A stretch of 52,628 bases of DNA. It comes from DATBGO01 sp050011895 (GTDB lineage: Bacteria > Actinomycetota > Actinomycetes > Streptosporangiales > Streptosporangiaceae). Shown piece after piece: positions 41,061 to 50,157 of the stretch. A program made the translations under genes and the position numbers. The notes under the pieces are model-generated. The model had not been told where the DNA came from, did not search any database, and saw only the letters and a program-made list of their open reading frames with translations. The stretch spans positions 1 through 52,628 of the forward strand of contig JBEKIF010000056.1 of the NCBI GenBank assembly GCA_050011895.1, in the 5' to 3' direction. Every line of letters starts with the position of its first letter. Within the stretch, counting starts at the first letter, position 1.

Positions 41061-42656
41061 ATGCTTGGACACATGAGGCCGCGTCGTCCCTTTTCACGGA
41101 GAGCATTCATTGGCGGCGCGGTTGCCGCGGCCGCGGTTCCTGGCGCGGCGGTGACGGCATGCTCAGGCGGCCCGGGCGGGCCCGCGCAGGCAGCCGCGAA
41201 GGCGGCCACCGGGCGGTCCCGGCCGGTAGCGGAGAATGACCTGCCCGGCGACCGGGACTGGTGGATCGCCAAGCTGGGCGCGCCCGACGCGATCATGGGC
41301 TACGCGGCGCAGGCCAGCGTGCTGCCGGGGGACCAGGTCCAGCTCCTTGTCTCGACGACATCCCGCGAGTTCCGGGTGCGCGCCTTCCGCGTCGGCTGGT
41401 ACCGCGGCGACCTGGCCCGCAAGGTGTGGGAATCGGGCCCGGTGCGCGGCCACCGGCAGAAGCCGTCCTCGATGATCGCGGAGACCAACACGGTTTACAC
41501 CGACTGGGGCCCGTCGCTGACCATCCCGACCGACGGCTGGCCCCCGGGGTCTTACCTGCTCCGGCTGGACGCGGACGCGGGGCAGCGCTATGTGCCGCTC
41601 ACCGTGCGGTCGGAGAGCACGGCGGGCAAGGTCGTGATCAAGAACGGGGTGGCGACCTGGCAGGCGTACAACACCTGGGGCGGTTACGACCTCTACCTCG
41701 GACCGACCGGGCAGTACAGCGACCGCGCGCTGGCGGTCAGCCTGGACCGGCCGTATGACCAGGAGGGCGCCTACCTGTTCATGGTCTACGAACGGAAATT
41801 CATCAACCTGGCCGAGCGGCTCGGCCTGCCGCTGGCGTACCTGACCAGCATGGACATCGCCAGTGATGCCCATGCCCTGGACGGCGCGAGCGCGCTGATC
41901 TCGCTCGGGCATGACGAGTACTGGTCTCCGCCCGAGCGCGCGAACGTCACGGCGGCCAGGGATGCCGGGGTCAACCTCGCGTTCCTCGGCGCCAACGCCA
42001 TGTTCCGGCGCACCCGCCTCGAGCCGACCAAGCTGGGCGCTAACCGGCTGGTGGTCTGCTACCGGACCAGCTACCAGCAGGACCCCATGTACGGCAAGGA
42101 CAACGCCCTGGTCACCACCGACTGGCGGGAGGAGCCGCACCCGGACCCGGAATCCTCCGTGATCGGCACCCTGTATGAGGGCTTCCCGACCGTCGCGGAC
42201 TACGTGGTGGCCACGCCGGACGCCTGGATGTTCGCCGGAACCGGCGCGCGCAAGGGCACCAGGTTCGCCGCCATGGTCGGCATCGAGTACGACCGGGTCA
42301 ACCCGGGCTACCCGGTCCAGCGGCCGATCCAGGTCCTCTCCCACTCGCCGGTGACCTGCAACGGCGTCAACAGCTACGCGGACTCGGCCTATTACACCCA
42401 CCGCAGCGGGGCGGGCGTCTTCAACGCGGGCACGATGCGCTGGGTGGAATCGTTCGCCGAGCCCCTCTACGGCTGGGGAATCACCAGGGCGTGCGGGAAT
42501 TTCACCCGCAAAGTGACCGCCAACGTGCTGCGGGCGTTCGCTGACGGGCCGGCCGCGCACTCGTATCCCGCGCACGACAACCTGGACGCCATGGATGAGT
42601 GGCCAGGTGACCCGATCGCGGCGAAGCACAACCTGTGGCCGCCGGTCCAGCTGTGA
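41061..42656 (+). CDS. Tat-exported N,N-dimethylformamidase beta-subunit-like protein
   Basis: A 531-residue protein with a twin-arginine signal (FSRRAFIGG, RR at 13-14) followed by a hydrophobic stretch and a cysteine in a lipobox-like VTACSG context, so it may be a Tat lipoprotein. The body resembles the large subunit of N,N-dimethylformamidase, with RVGWYRGDLARKVWES, YNTWGGYDLYL and ISLGHDEYWSPPER. The family has an Ig-like domain followed by a ThuA/GATase-like hydrolase core with an iron site. Substrate unknown. No small subunit gene is present. It follows ctaB by 76 bp and may be independent of it. Confidence 0.8.
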   Translation: MLGHMRPRRPFSRRAFIGGAVAAAAVPGAAVTACSGGPGGPAQAAAKAATGRSRPVAENDLPGDRDWWIAKLGAPDAIMGYAAQASVLPGDQVQLLVSTTSREFRVRAFRVGWYRGDLARKVWESGPVRGHRQKPSSMIAETNTVYTDWGPSLTIPTDGWPPGSYLLRLDADAGQRYVPLTVRSESTAGKVVIKNGVATWQAYNTWGGYDLYLGPTGQYSDRALAVSLDRPYDQEGAYLFMVYERKFINLAERLGLPLAYLTSMDIASDAHALDGASALISLGHDEYWSPPERANVTAARDAGVNLAFLGANAMFRRTRLEPTKLGANRLVVCYRTSYQQDPMYGKDNALVTTDWREEPHPDPESSVIGTLYEGFPTVADYVVATPDAWMFAGTGARKGTRFAAMVGIEYDRVNPGYPVQRPIQVLSHSPVTCNGVNSYADSAYYTHRSGAGVFNAGTMRWVESFAEPLYGWGITRACGNFTRKVTANVLRAFADGPAAHSYPAHDNLDAMDEWPGDPIAAKHNLWPPVQL

Positions 42657-42786
42657 TCCGGCCTGGATTCCGCCATTGTCGGCCGCGCGCCGTATTGTGA
42701 GACAGGTAGCCGAGAACGACAGCGGTGGCGGGGCCGCGGGGGAGTACGTCCGGCCCGCAGGACCGACCATTCACTCCGGAGGCGGC

Positions 42787-44415
42787 ATGATTCGCGAGCG
42801 CAGGATCCCGCGCCTGGCACGATGGGGAGTCCCTGCTGGGGCGATAGCCCTCACCGGGATAGTCGCCGCCGGCTACGTGGCCGCCGGTGCCCAGGCGGTA
42901 CCGGCACTGCCGTCCCGCACCCCGGTCCAGCTGCTCGCCGCGGTCAGCTCAGCGCGGGTGCCCCCGCCGATGACCGCGGTGGTCCAGGAGTCCGCCTCGC
43001 TCGGCATCCCCGACCTGCCCAGCTCGGGCGACCCGCTGTCCGGGCTCTCCTGGCTGTCCGGCACGCACACGTTCAAGATCTGGTACGCGGACCAGGCGCA
43101 CGTCAGGATCGCGGTCCCGGTGCAGCTCGGTGAGTCCGACGTCCGCCGTGACGGGCGTAACGTCTGGTACTGGAACAGCCAGACCAGCCAGGTCACCCAT
43201 CTCGTGCTGCCCGCCCAGGCGGCCGCTTCGCCGCAGGGGGGCAACTCGGCTTCCAGCTCCGTGGGCGTACCGCCCACCCCGCAGCAGGTGGCCAGCCAGC
43301 TGCTCACGGCGGTCGGGCCCACGACCCAGGTCGGCCTCCAGCAGAATGTCATGATTGCCGGCCAGGCGGCCTACCAGATCTCGCTGGCACCCAAGGCCAG
43401 CGGGTCGCTGATCGGCCAGATCCGGATCGCTATCGACGCGCGGCAGGCGCTGCCGCTGCGGGTGCAGATCTTCGCCCGCGGCGCGAGCAGCCCCGCCTTC
43501 CAGGTCGGCTTTACCTCGCTGCAGTTCGGCACGCCGGCCGCCGCCAACTTCGCCTTCAGCCCGCCGCCTGGCGCCAAGGTCAAGACGGTCACGGTGCCAG
43601 CCGGGGCCGGCCCGGGGGCACTGAGCCGCCTTTCCCAGGCCGCGGTCAGCAGCAACGGCGGCGGCTTCATTTCCACCGCGCCGGCCGCCCAGGAGCGCAT
43701 CAGGGCCGTGCAGATCGGCAAGGCCATCTCGCTGAAGAGCCTGCCCAAGGGCGCTCCCGTGATACCGCCCGTCCGCGGCGCGGCACTGCGCATCATGCGC
43801 CTCAGCTTCGCCGCGCACCTGCCCACGGGACTGACCGCCGCGCAGCGCCAGGCCGCGCTCCGGCAATTCGACACGGCCATCACGAGGATGCGCGCCCAGG
43901 TCCGCGTCGGCGCGGCGAACGGTGCCCTGGCGTCCGGCTCGGCCGCCGCCCTCGGGCCGCTGAGCAGCGCCCCGCTGGGGCTCGGCCCAGTGCCGGGCCT
44001 CGGCCTGCCACTGGCCGGGGCGCCGACCGTGCTCGGCAAGGCGTGGCTGACGGTGCTGGCGTTCTCGGCCGATAGCCCCGCCCTGAGTCAAGGCCAGCGG
44101 CTGCTCATCCCGGGGAAGATCGTGCACATCGGCCCGGGGAAGGTCGCGCGCATCCCGGCGGGCAGTGCCCTGCGCGCCTCGGTCCCTGGGCAGGCGCCGG
44201 CCCAGGTGCGGATCGTAGCGCCCGGCCCGGTCGGCCAGGACCTCGCGTTCCTCGGGGTGCTGCTGCGGGCGGCGACGCCGGTGCACGGATCCTGGGGAAG
44301 CGGCAGGCTGCTCACCACCGGCCTGGTCTCGGTGCTGGTCACCGACAACGGCAAGATCCTGGTCGGCGCGGTCACCCCGGCGGTGCTCTACGCCGACGCC
44401 GCGCATCTCAGGTGA
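42787..44415 (+). CDS. LolA/RseB-like extracytoplasmic protein
   Basis: A 542-residue protein with a signal-anchor helix (about 15-37) and an N-terminal LolA/RseB-like half-barrel (about 45-260; HTFKIWYADQAHVRIAVPV, DVRRDGRNVWYWNSQTSQV). The remaining 280 residues are Ala/Gly/Pro-rich with a second folded part near 440-540 (VGQDLAFLGVLLRAATPVHG). LolA-fold proteins bind lipid acyl chains or lipoproteins. The stop overlaps the start of an ABC ATPase (GTGA), so the three genes form one operon and may move a lipid or lipoprotein out of the membrane. Confidence 0.75.
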   Translation: MIRERRIPRLARWGVPAGAIALTGIVAAGYVAAGAQAVPALPSRTPVQLLAAVSSARVPPPMTAVVQESASLGIPDLPSSGDPLSGLSWLSGTHTFKIWYADQAHVRIAVPVQLGESDVRRDGRNVWYWNSQTSQVTHLVLPAQAAASPQGGNSASSSVGVPPTPQQVASQLLTAVGPTTQVGLQQNVMIAGQAAYQISLAPKASGSLIGQIRIAIDARQALPLRVQIFARGASSPAFQVGFTSLQFGTPAAANFAFSPPPGAKVKTVTVPAGAGPGALSRLSQAAVSSNGGGFISTAPAAQERIRAVQIGKAISLKSLPKGAPVIPPVRGAALRIMRLSFAAHLPTGLTAAQRQAALRQFDTAITRMRAQVRVGAANGALASGSAAALGPLSSAPLGLGPVPGLGLPLAGAPTVLGKAWLTVLAFSADSPALSQGQRLLIPGKIVHIGPGKVARIPAGSALRASVPGQAPAQVRIVAPGPVGQDLAFLGVLLRAATPVHGSWGSGRLLTTGLVSVLVTDNGKILVGAVTPAVLYADAAHLR

Positions 44416-45521
44416 GCCCAGGCCCGGGCCAGGACGCCCAGGCAGACCGGGTCAGCTTCGGCCGGAACGCCGACGCCGACGATGACCCTGGCGCGCGCGG
44501 CCCCGGAGCGGCAGCTCGGGGTTCGGCAGGTCCGGGTTCGGCAGCTCGGGGTTCGGCAGCTCGGGGTTCGCCTGGTGAGGGCGCGGCCGGGCCGGGGCTG
44601 GCCATCGCGACCAGCGGGCTGGCCAAGCGCTTCCGCAGCCAGCTGGCCGTCGCCGGCATCGATCTCGCGGTGCCGAGCGGCTCGGTGTACGGGTTTCTCG
44701 GCCCGAACGGCTCAGGCAAGACCACGACCATCCGGATGCTGCTCGGCCTGATCCAGCCGACCAGCGGGAGCCACGAAATGCTCGGCGTGCCGATGCCGGG
44801 CGGCGTCAATGCCGTGCTGCCCAGGGTGGGGTCGCTGGTGGAAGGCCCGGCGTTCTACCCGCAGCTGTCCGGCCGGGCCAACCTGGCCAGGCTGGACGCG
44901 GCGGACCGGACCGCCAGCCGGCGGACCGCGGGTGCCCGGATCGACCAGGCGCTTGAGCGGGTCGGCCTGCTGGCCGCCGCTGGCAAGCGCTTCCGTGCCT
45001 ACTCCCTCGGCATGAAGCAGCGGCTCGCGATCGCGGCCGGGCTGCTGCAGCCGCGCGAGCTGATGATCCTCGACGAGCCGACCAATGGCCTTGATCCGCA
45101 GGGGACCCGCGAGGTCCGCGCCCTGATCAGGGAGATCGCCGCCGAGGGCACCACCATTTTCGTCTCATCGCACCTGCTGGCCGAGGTGGAGCAGATCTGC
45201 TCGCACGTCGGCGTCATGCGGGCGGGCCAGCTGGTCTTCGAGGGCACGCTCGCGGACCTGCGGGGCGGCGGCACGCAGCGGATCGTGGTGCGCACGCCCG
45301 ATGGCAGCGCCGCCGCCGGCGTGCTGGCCAAGCTCGGGCTCGCCGATGTGCAGGCCACCGGGTCCGAGGTCAGCGCCGAGCTCGGGGCCGAGCTCCCCGA
45401 GGCCGTCTGCGCTGAGCTCGTGCACGCGGGCGTGCCGGTCGCGGGCCTGGCCACGCCACGGCCGAGCCTGGAGGACAGATTTGTCGAGCTGACCGGCGAG
45501 GGCTTCGATGTCAACGGCTGA
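44412..45521 (+). CDS. ABC transporter ATP-binding protein (ABC-2 exporter type)
   Basis: A 369-residue ATPase with Walker A GPNGSGKTTT (97-106), signature YSLGMKQRLAIA, Walker B LMILDEPTNGLD and the switch His in VSSHLLAEVE. Its first ~60 residues are Gly/Ala/Ser/Arg-rich, partly from a 15-bp tandem repeat. The family core (BcrA-like) starts near residue 63 (LAIATSGLAKRF). GTG start overlaps the LolA-like stop; the permease starts 14 bases before the ATPase stop. Substrate likely lipidic given the LolA partner, but that is inference. Confidence 0.92.
   Translation: MSPGPGQDAQADRVSFGRNADADDDPGARGPGAAARGSAGPGSAARGSAARGSPGEGAAGPGLAIATSGLAKRFRSQLAVAGIDLAVPSGSVYGFLGPNGSGKTTTIRMLLGLIQPTSGSHEMLGVPMPGGVNAVLPRVGSLVEGPAFYPQLSGRANLARLDAADRTASRRTAGARIDQALERVGLLAAAGKRFRAYSLGMKQRLAIAAGLLQPRELMILDEPTNGLDPQGTREVRALIREIAAEGTTIFVSSHLLAEVEQICSHVGVMRAGQLVFEGTLADLRGGGTQRIVVRTPDGSAAAGVLAKLGLADVQATGSEVSAELGAELPEAVCAELVHAGVPVAGLATPRPSLEDRFVELTGEGFDVNG
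44511..44570 (+). repeat. 15-bp tandem repeat (4 units) in the ABC ATPase 5' end
   Basis: GCAGCTCGGGGTTCG occurs three times exactly and once with two changes (44526-44540). It encodes Ala-Arg-Gly-Ser-(Ala/Pro) units in the N-terminal tail of the ATPase. Frame-preserving unit length. Confidence 0.9.
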
Positions 45522-46449
45522 GGCCGGCGGGCCGGGCGCTGGGCCGGGCGCTGGCGCGGTCCGGCAGGCGGGTCACCCCGGGCCCGAGTTCCGCCCTGAG
45601 CTGGCGGCCCAGCCCGTGGCTCCCGTTAATTCCTGGCTACGGCTACTTGGCTCCGAGCTGCGCCTTGTCTTCGGCCGCCGCCGGAGTCTCGCGCTGCTCG
45701 CCGTGCTCGCCGCGATCCCTATCCTGATCGGCATCGCGCTGCGGCTGCAGGGGTCGCCAGGCGGCGGCGGGGGAGGCGGCCCGGCGTTCTTGTCCCAGGT
45801 GACGGGCAATGGCGTTTTCCTGGCGCTGGCCGCGCTCACGGTGCTGCTGATCCTGGTGCTGCCGCTGGCCGTGGCGGTGGTGGCCGGGGACCTGATCGCC
45901 GGCGAGGCCGGGCTCGGGACGCTGCGCTACCTGCTGGCGGTCCCGGTCGGCCGGACCAGGCTGCTGTTCATCAAGTACGCCGCCGTGGTCATCTTCGGCC
46001 TGGCCGCGTGCCTGCTGGTGACGGTGGTGTCGCTGGTCGTCGGGGCGGCGCTGTTCCCGGTCGGCCCGGTGACGCTGCTGTCGGGGACGACGGTCCCGCT
46101 CGCCGCCGGCCTGCTCCGGCTGCTGCTGGTGACCCTGTATGTCGCTGCGGCGATGGCGGCGCTCGGGGCGATCGGGCTGGCCATCTCGACGCTGACCGAG
46201 CATGCGATCGCCGCGATGGCCGCGATCCTGGTCATCGTGGTCGGTAGTGAGGTGGCCGATAGCGTTTCGCAGTTCGCGGTGGTCCACCCGTTCCTGCCGA
46301 CTCACTTCTGGCTGTCGTTCGATTCGCTGCTGCGGATGCCGATCGACTGGCCGAGCGCGGTTCACGGGCTGGTGTCGTTCGGCGTCTATGTGATCATCTT
46401 CGGTCTGATCGCCTGGGCCCGGTTCACTACCGCGGACGTGACGAGCTGA
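45508..46449 (+). CDS. ABC-2 type permease
   Basis: A 313-residue membrane protein with a Gly/Pro/Ala tail (1-45) and about six helices, including LALAALTVLLILVLPLAVAV and AGEAGLGTLRYLLAVPVGRT, the signature loop of BcrB/NatB-type exporters. It pairs with the ATPase upstream by a 14-base overlap. It is convergent with the phage-type gene, nine bases apart. Together with the LolA-like protein it probably forms an envelope exporter. Confidence 0.9.
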   Translation: MSTAEAGGPGAGPGAGAVRQAGHPGPEFRPELAAQPVAPVNSWLRLLGSELRLVFGRRRSLALLAVLAAIPILIGIALRLQGSPGGGGGGGPAFLSQVTGNGVFLALAALTVLLILVLPLAVAVVAGDLIAGEAGLGTLRYLLAVPVGRTRLLFIKYAAVVIFGLAACLLVTVVSLVVGAALFPVGPVTLLSGTTVPLAAGLLRLLLVTLYVAAAMAALGAIGLAISTLTEHAIAAMAAILVIVVGSEVADSVSQFAVVHPFLPTHFWLSFDSLLRMPIDWPSAVHGLVSFGVYVIIFGLIAWARFTTADVTS

Positions 46450-46458
46450 CCGACGCCA

Positions 46459-46947
46459 TTACCAGTCACCGAACAGGTTCGAGGTGTCGTAGTCAGCGTT
46501 GGTGCCGCCTGCGTACTGGTTGGCCCACAGCTCCGACTCGGAGATGTCCGCCCCGAAGTTATTCTTCAGATCGGCGATCAGCTCGGCCGGGGTCCACTGG
46601 TGATTGTCGAGCGTGGCGATCCAGAAGAGCCGGGGAAGGCCGCTGGTCTGCTCGAGCGCCAGATGAGCGTCCGAGCGATTGCAGTAGATCCGTGCTCGTT
46701 TACCTATCGCCTTCCGCTCCGCGGTCCAGTCCCGCAGCCGGCCGGAGTCGTCGTAGACGGGGTTGAGGTGCTCGAAGTCGGCGATCCCGGCATACCGGGC
46801 GGTCGCTGCGCCGCCCTCTATGGTGATCCACCGGCGGTACGGGAAAGGCTCATCCATCGGGGCGGCGTATAGCCCGTCATAGTAGAGCGCCACATGGGTG
46901 GCGCCCTGCGGGAACTTCCGGCTCGCTGAGTCATAGAACTTGATCAT
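46459..46947 (-). CDS. Phage-type GH25-like (lysozyme-fold) protein
   Basis: A 162-residue protein beginning MIKFYDSASRKFPQGATHVA with strong AAAGGAGCC upstream. The middle RARIYCNRSDAHLALEQTSG and the C-terminal LWANQYAGGTNADYDTS pattern resemble the short GH25-like or DUF1906-like TIM-barrel domains encoded by actinophages and their hosts. The catalytic Asp-x-Glu of true GH25 lysozymes cannot be assigned with confidence. Base composition is lower in GC than its neighbours, and it stands alone, suggesting a gene acquired from a phage. Confidence 0.55.
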   Translation of the reverse strand: MIKFYDSASRKFPQGATHVALYYDGLYAAPMDEPFPYRRWITIEGGAATARYAGIADFEHLNPVYDDSGRLRDWTAERKAIGKRARIYCNRSDAHLALEQTSGLPRLFWIATLDNHQWTPAELIADLKNNFGADISESELWANQYAGGTNADYDTSNLFGDW

Positions 46948-47262
46948 TTTGGCTCCTTTAGTGCACCGCCTGGCCGACCAAAATATCCCATGTGCCGATG
47001 GCATATCCGCTCATCGAAGACAACAGGACCGTAACCCTGGCAGGCGAAACCGCCCCGGAATGGCGCTGCCCCGCCTTGTGATTGGCCACCCTCCCGTTAG
47101 CTGCCCGCGTTCGCCAGCTGTAACCTGCCGATACATGATCCGCTTTGGACAGCGGGCCGGCCGCGGCTGTGACAGCTGAGGTGCCGGACCGCTAGCGGCC
47201 AGGGACCGTTAGGCGGTCCGGCCCCTGCCGCTGAGCCAGCGCGGCGCGGTGTCCGGTGGCCG
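46948..47262. other. Intergenic region upstream of the phage-type gene
   Basis: 315 bp, AT-richer than the window, between the start of the phage-type gene and the end of the acyl-CoA synthetase gene. It must contain the promoter of the former. No other gene or structural element was recognised. Confidence 0.4.
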
Positions 47263-49044
47263 TCACTTCCTGAGGTCGGGGAAGTCCTCTTCCCAGAACT
47301 CGGCGGGGCCACGCGGCGCTGCCTGACGGGTGCTGGCGGCTGGGCCTGAGCCGGCGGCTGGGCCTGAGCCGCCGGCTGCGGCTGAGCCGGACCGCTCGGT
47401 CTCCTGCGCGCGGAGCTGGACCCGGCGGATCTTGCCGGAGATCGTCTTCGGCAGATCGGCGAACTCCAGCCTGCGGATCCGCTGGTAGGGGGCCAGCCGT
47501 TCCCTGGTGTAGGCGAGGATGGCGAACGCGGTATCGGCGGACGGCTCGTAGCCGGCGGCCAGCAGCACGTAAGCCTTGGGCACGGATAGCCGGACCGGGT
47601 CGGGCGAGGGCACCACTGCCGCCTCGGCCACCGCCTCGTGCTCGATCAGGACGCTCTCCAGCTCGAACGGGGAGATCCGGTAGTCGGACGCCTTGAACAC
47701 GTCGTCGGTCCGCCCGATATAGGTGATGTAGCCGTCGGCCCCTCTGCTCGCCACATCGCCGGTGTGGTAGTAGCCGTCCCGCATCGCCTCGGCGGCCCGC
47801 TCCGGGTCGTCCCGGTACCCGGCCATCAGCCCGAGCGGGGGCCTGGACAGGTCGAGGCAGATCTCGCCCTCGCCGCCGGCCCGGCCGGTGATCGGATCGA
47901 TCAGGACCGCGTCGTAGCCGGGCATTTCCCGGCCCATCGACCCGAGCAGGACCGGCTGGCCCGGCGAGTTGCCGATCTGCAAGGTCGTCTCTGTCTGGCC
48001 GTAGCCATCCCGCACGGTGATGTTCCAGGCCCGCCGTACCTGCTCGATCACCTCCGGGTTGAGCGGCTCGCCGGCGGCGACGCACTCGCGCAGGCTGCTG
48101 ATATCGCAGCTGGCCAGGTCGGCCTGGACGATCATCCGCCAGACGGTGGGCGGTGCGCACAGCGAGGTGGCGCCGCAGCGGCCGACCGCCTCGAAGAGCG
48201 CCTCAGGGGAGAACCGGTCGTGGCCGAGGACTAGCGCGCCGGCGCCCGCGATCCACGGCGAGAAAACGTTACTCCAGGCGTGCTTGGCCCAGCCGGGAGA
48301 GGAGATGTTCAGGTGCACGTCGCCAGGGAGCAGGCCGAGCCAGTACATGGTCGACAGGTGCCCGGCCGGGTAGGAGACGTTCGTGTGCTCGACCAGCTTG
48401 GGCTGGGCCGTCGTGCCCGAGGTGAAGTAGAGCAGCAGCGTGTCGCTGCCCTTGGTCACGCCGTCCGGGATGAACCGCGCCTCGACAGTGTCGGCCTCGC
48501 TGTAGTGGTGCCAGCCGGGTGCCTGGTCGGCGGCGGTGGTCACCGCGATCCGGGTCAGGCCGCCATCCACCTGCGCGAACTTATCGGTGTGAACCGTTTC
48601 GGTGATGATGTGCCGTACATCGCCCCTGGCCACCCGGTCACTCAGATCATCGGGGCGGAGCAGCGTCGATGCCGGGATGATGACCGCGCCGAGTTTTATC
48701 GCAGCAAGGATCACCTCCCAGAGCGGGACGATATTACCGAGCATGACCAGCAGCCGGTCACCGCGAGCGACGCCGAGGCCGCGCAGCCAGCTGGCGACCT
48801 GGTCCGACCTGGCAGCGAGCTCCGCGTAGCTAAGCTGCTCGTCGCTGTCCTCGGCGATGACGCGCAGCGCGAGGGTGTCTGGCTGCTCGGCGGCGAGCAC
48901 ATCGAACCAGTCGAGCGCGAAGTTGAACTCGGCCAGCTCAGGCCAGCTGAACTGGATCCGCGCCGCCTGATAGTCCTCGCGGGTGGCCTGCAGCAGGTCC
49001 CGGACGGCGCGGAACGCTGCGGTGGCAGGCGATTCGGTGGTCAT
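47263..49044 (-). CDS. AMP-forming acyl-CoA synthetase
   Basis: A 593-residue ANL-superfamily enzyme that activates a carboxylate with ATP and transfers it to CoA. The P-loop is LLYFTSGTTAQPKLVEH, the A5 motif DGYGQTETT, the A8 hinge region near YIGRTDDVFKASDYR, and the A10 lysine in LPKTISGKIRR. The benzoate/medium-chain acyl (MACS-like) subclass fits best. The C-terminal 50 residues are Gly/Ser/Pro/Ala repeats beyond the family end. Monocistronic. Confidence 0.92.
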   Translation of the reverse strand: MTTESPATAAFRAVRDLLQATREDYQAARIQFSWPELAEFNFALDWFDVLAAEQPDTLALRVIAEDSDEQLSYAELAARSDQVASWLRGLGVARGDRLLVMLGNIVPLWEVILAAIKLGAVIIPASTLLRPDDLSDRVARGDVRHIITETVHTDKFAQVDGGLTRIAVTTAADQAPGWHHYSEADTVEARFIPDGVTKGSDTLLLYFTSGTTAQPKLVEHTNVSYPAGHLSTMYWLGLLPGDVHLNISSPGWAKHAWSNVFSPWIAGAGALVLGHDRFSPEALFEAVGRCGATSLCAPPTVWRMIVQADLASCDISSLRECVAAGEPLNPEVIEQVRRAWNITVRDGYGQTETTLQIGNSPGQPVLLGSMGREMPGYDAVLIDPITGRAGGEGEICLDLSRPPLGLMAGYRDDPERAAEAMRDGYYHTGDVASRGADGYITYIGRTDDVFKASDYRISPFELESVLIEHEAVAEAAVVPSPDPVRLSVPKAYVLLAAGYEPSADTAFAILAYTRERLAPYQRIRRLEFADLPKTISGKIRRVQLRAQETERSGSAAAGGSGPAAGSGPAASTRQAAPRGPAEFWEEDFPDLRK

Positions 49045-49172
49045 GAGGCCATCGTGGCACTCGCTGGCAGGCCGCGGCAGTGACTAAGGTCATCAGCATC
49101 GCCGGGTGCCCCCTGACCCGGCAGGGCAACCTAGTGGGCCACCAGGACGTCACCGCCTGCGTGAAGACACGG

Positions 49173-49526
49173 TCAGGCGGGCTGCCACAGCTCGACCCGA
49201 TTGCCCTCGGGATCGGTGACCCAGCCGAACCGGCCGACACCCTCCATGTCCTGCGTGTCTTTAGCCACGTCCGCTCCCTTGGCGCGCAATTGCGCGAGCA
49301 TCGCATCCAGGTCGCGGACCCGGAAGTTGAGCATGGTCTGCTGGGCGCGGGACCCGAAGTAGTCGGTCTCGGACTCGAACGTCGCGAACACCGTCAGCCC
49401 GGCTTCCTGACGCCACAGGCCGTTCTCATCGGCGTCCAGGCCTAGGCAATCGCGATACCACGTGCCCAGCGCCGCCGGGTCGGCGGCCCGCATGAAGTAT
49501 CCACCGATTCCAGCCACGCGTTCCAT
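49173..49526 (-). CDS. Single-domain VOC-family protein
   Basis: A 117-residue VOC domain: MERVAGIGGYFMRAADPAAL at the start, the QTMLNFRVRDLDAMLAQL module and WVTDPEGNRVELWQP at the end, a classic glyoxalase-like closing motif with a metal-ligand Glu. ATG at 49526 gives the usual family N-terminus; a longer frame starts at 49583. Substrate unknown. It is the next gene upstream of the synthetase in orientation, separated by 128 bp. Confidence 0.85.
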   Translation of the reverse strand: MERVAGIGGYFMRAADPAALGTWYRDCLGLDADENGLWRQEAGLTVFATFESETDYFGSRAQQTMLNFRVRDLDAMLAQLRAKGADVAKDTQDMEGVGRFGWVTDPEGNRVELWQPA

Positions 49527-50157
49527 GCCGCTATCTTGCCAGGGCGGCGATCGGGCGGGCTGGCGCCACACCATCGCCCGCACCGGCTCACTGCCAGTGT
49601 CACTGCGCGGCGTAGCCGTGGTTCAGATCGTGGGCAACAGCACTGCTTGCATCCAGGGGCCTGGGACGGCCAGATACCGCGTGATTCACCTGGACCGGGG
49701 CGGCCTCACCATCGGTGTCCCGGCGGACGGGAGCGCGGCGCACGTGCGGTGGCAGACGGGGGACATTTACCTGTATCCGGCCGCCTTGGCCGCAGCCCGC
49801 GAAAATCGCCGGCACCGAGCTTAATGGCGGGTATGAGCGCGTTAGCGTTCGCCGGCGCGACAGCACTGTCAGGCCGCGGTCCTCCCGGCCTCCGGCCGCA
49901 TGATTTCCCAGGTCAGATCGGCAACATCAAGTGCAGGGAACGGGCCGGGGCGAGCGCGGTCCGGGCTGGCCAATGCCGCAATCCGGGCGGCACCTGAGCC
50001 CTGCGCCGTGTCGGCGCGGAGAATCCCAGACCGTTCCGTAAACGCCGCTCGACACGACGATCCGGCGCAACTACATTGCTCCCCGTGACGATCTGACTAC
50101 CTGTCGTCACCAGGTCGTTCACGTCCGGGGGGACGCGAGCCGGATCTCGGGGGCGTT
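49527..50157. other. Long spacer before the DUF11-repeat gene
   Basis: 631 bp with only the doubtful 68-codon frame at 49618-49824. Downstream of that (49825-50157) no gene, repeat or RNA was recognised. The promoter of the secreted repeat protein should be here; a GGGGGG tract lies at 50127-50132 and GGGGG at 50149-50153, the latter a plausible ribosome site. Confidence 0.4.
49618..49824 (+). CDS. Possible small hypothetical protein
   Basis: A 68-codon frame with GTG start containing ARYRVIHLDRGGLTIGVPAD and VRWQTGDIYLYPAALAAAR before a TAA stop. The middle shows the codon bias of a real gene, with alternating strand-like patterns, but no ribosome site is convincing and I know no family for it. 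It may be a relic. Confidence 0.25.
   Translation: MVQIVGNSTACIQGPGTARYRVIHLDRGGLTIGVPADGSAAHVRWQTGDIYLYPAALAAARENRRHRA

Noticed and set aside
39521..41296. Minus-strand open frame of 591 codons across ctaB
   Set aside because: Antisense to three well-supported genes; low-complexity charged composition.
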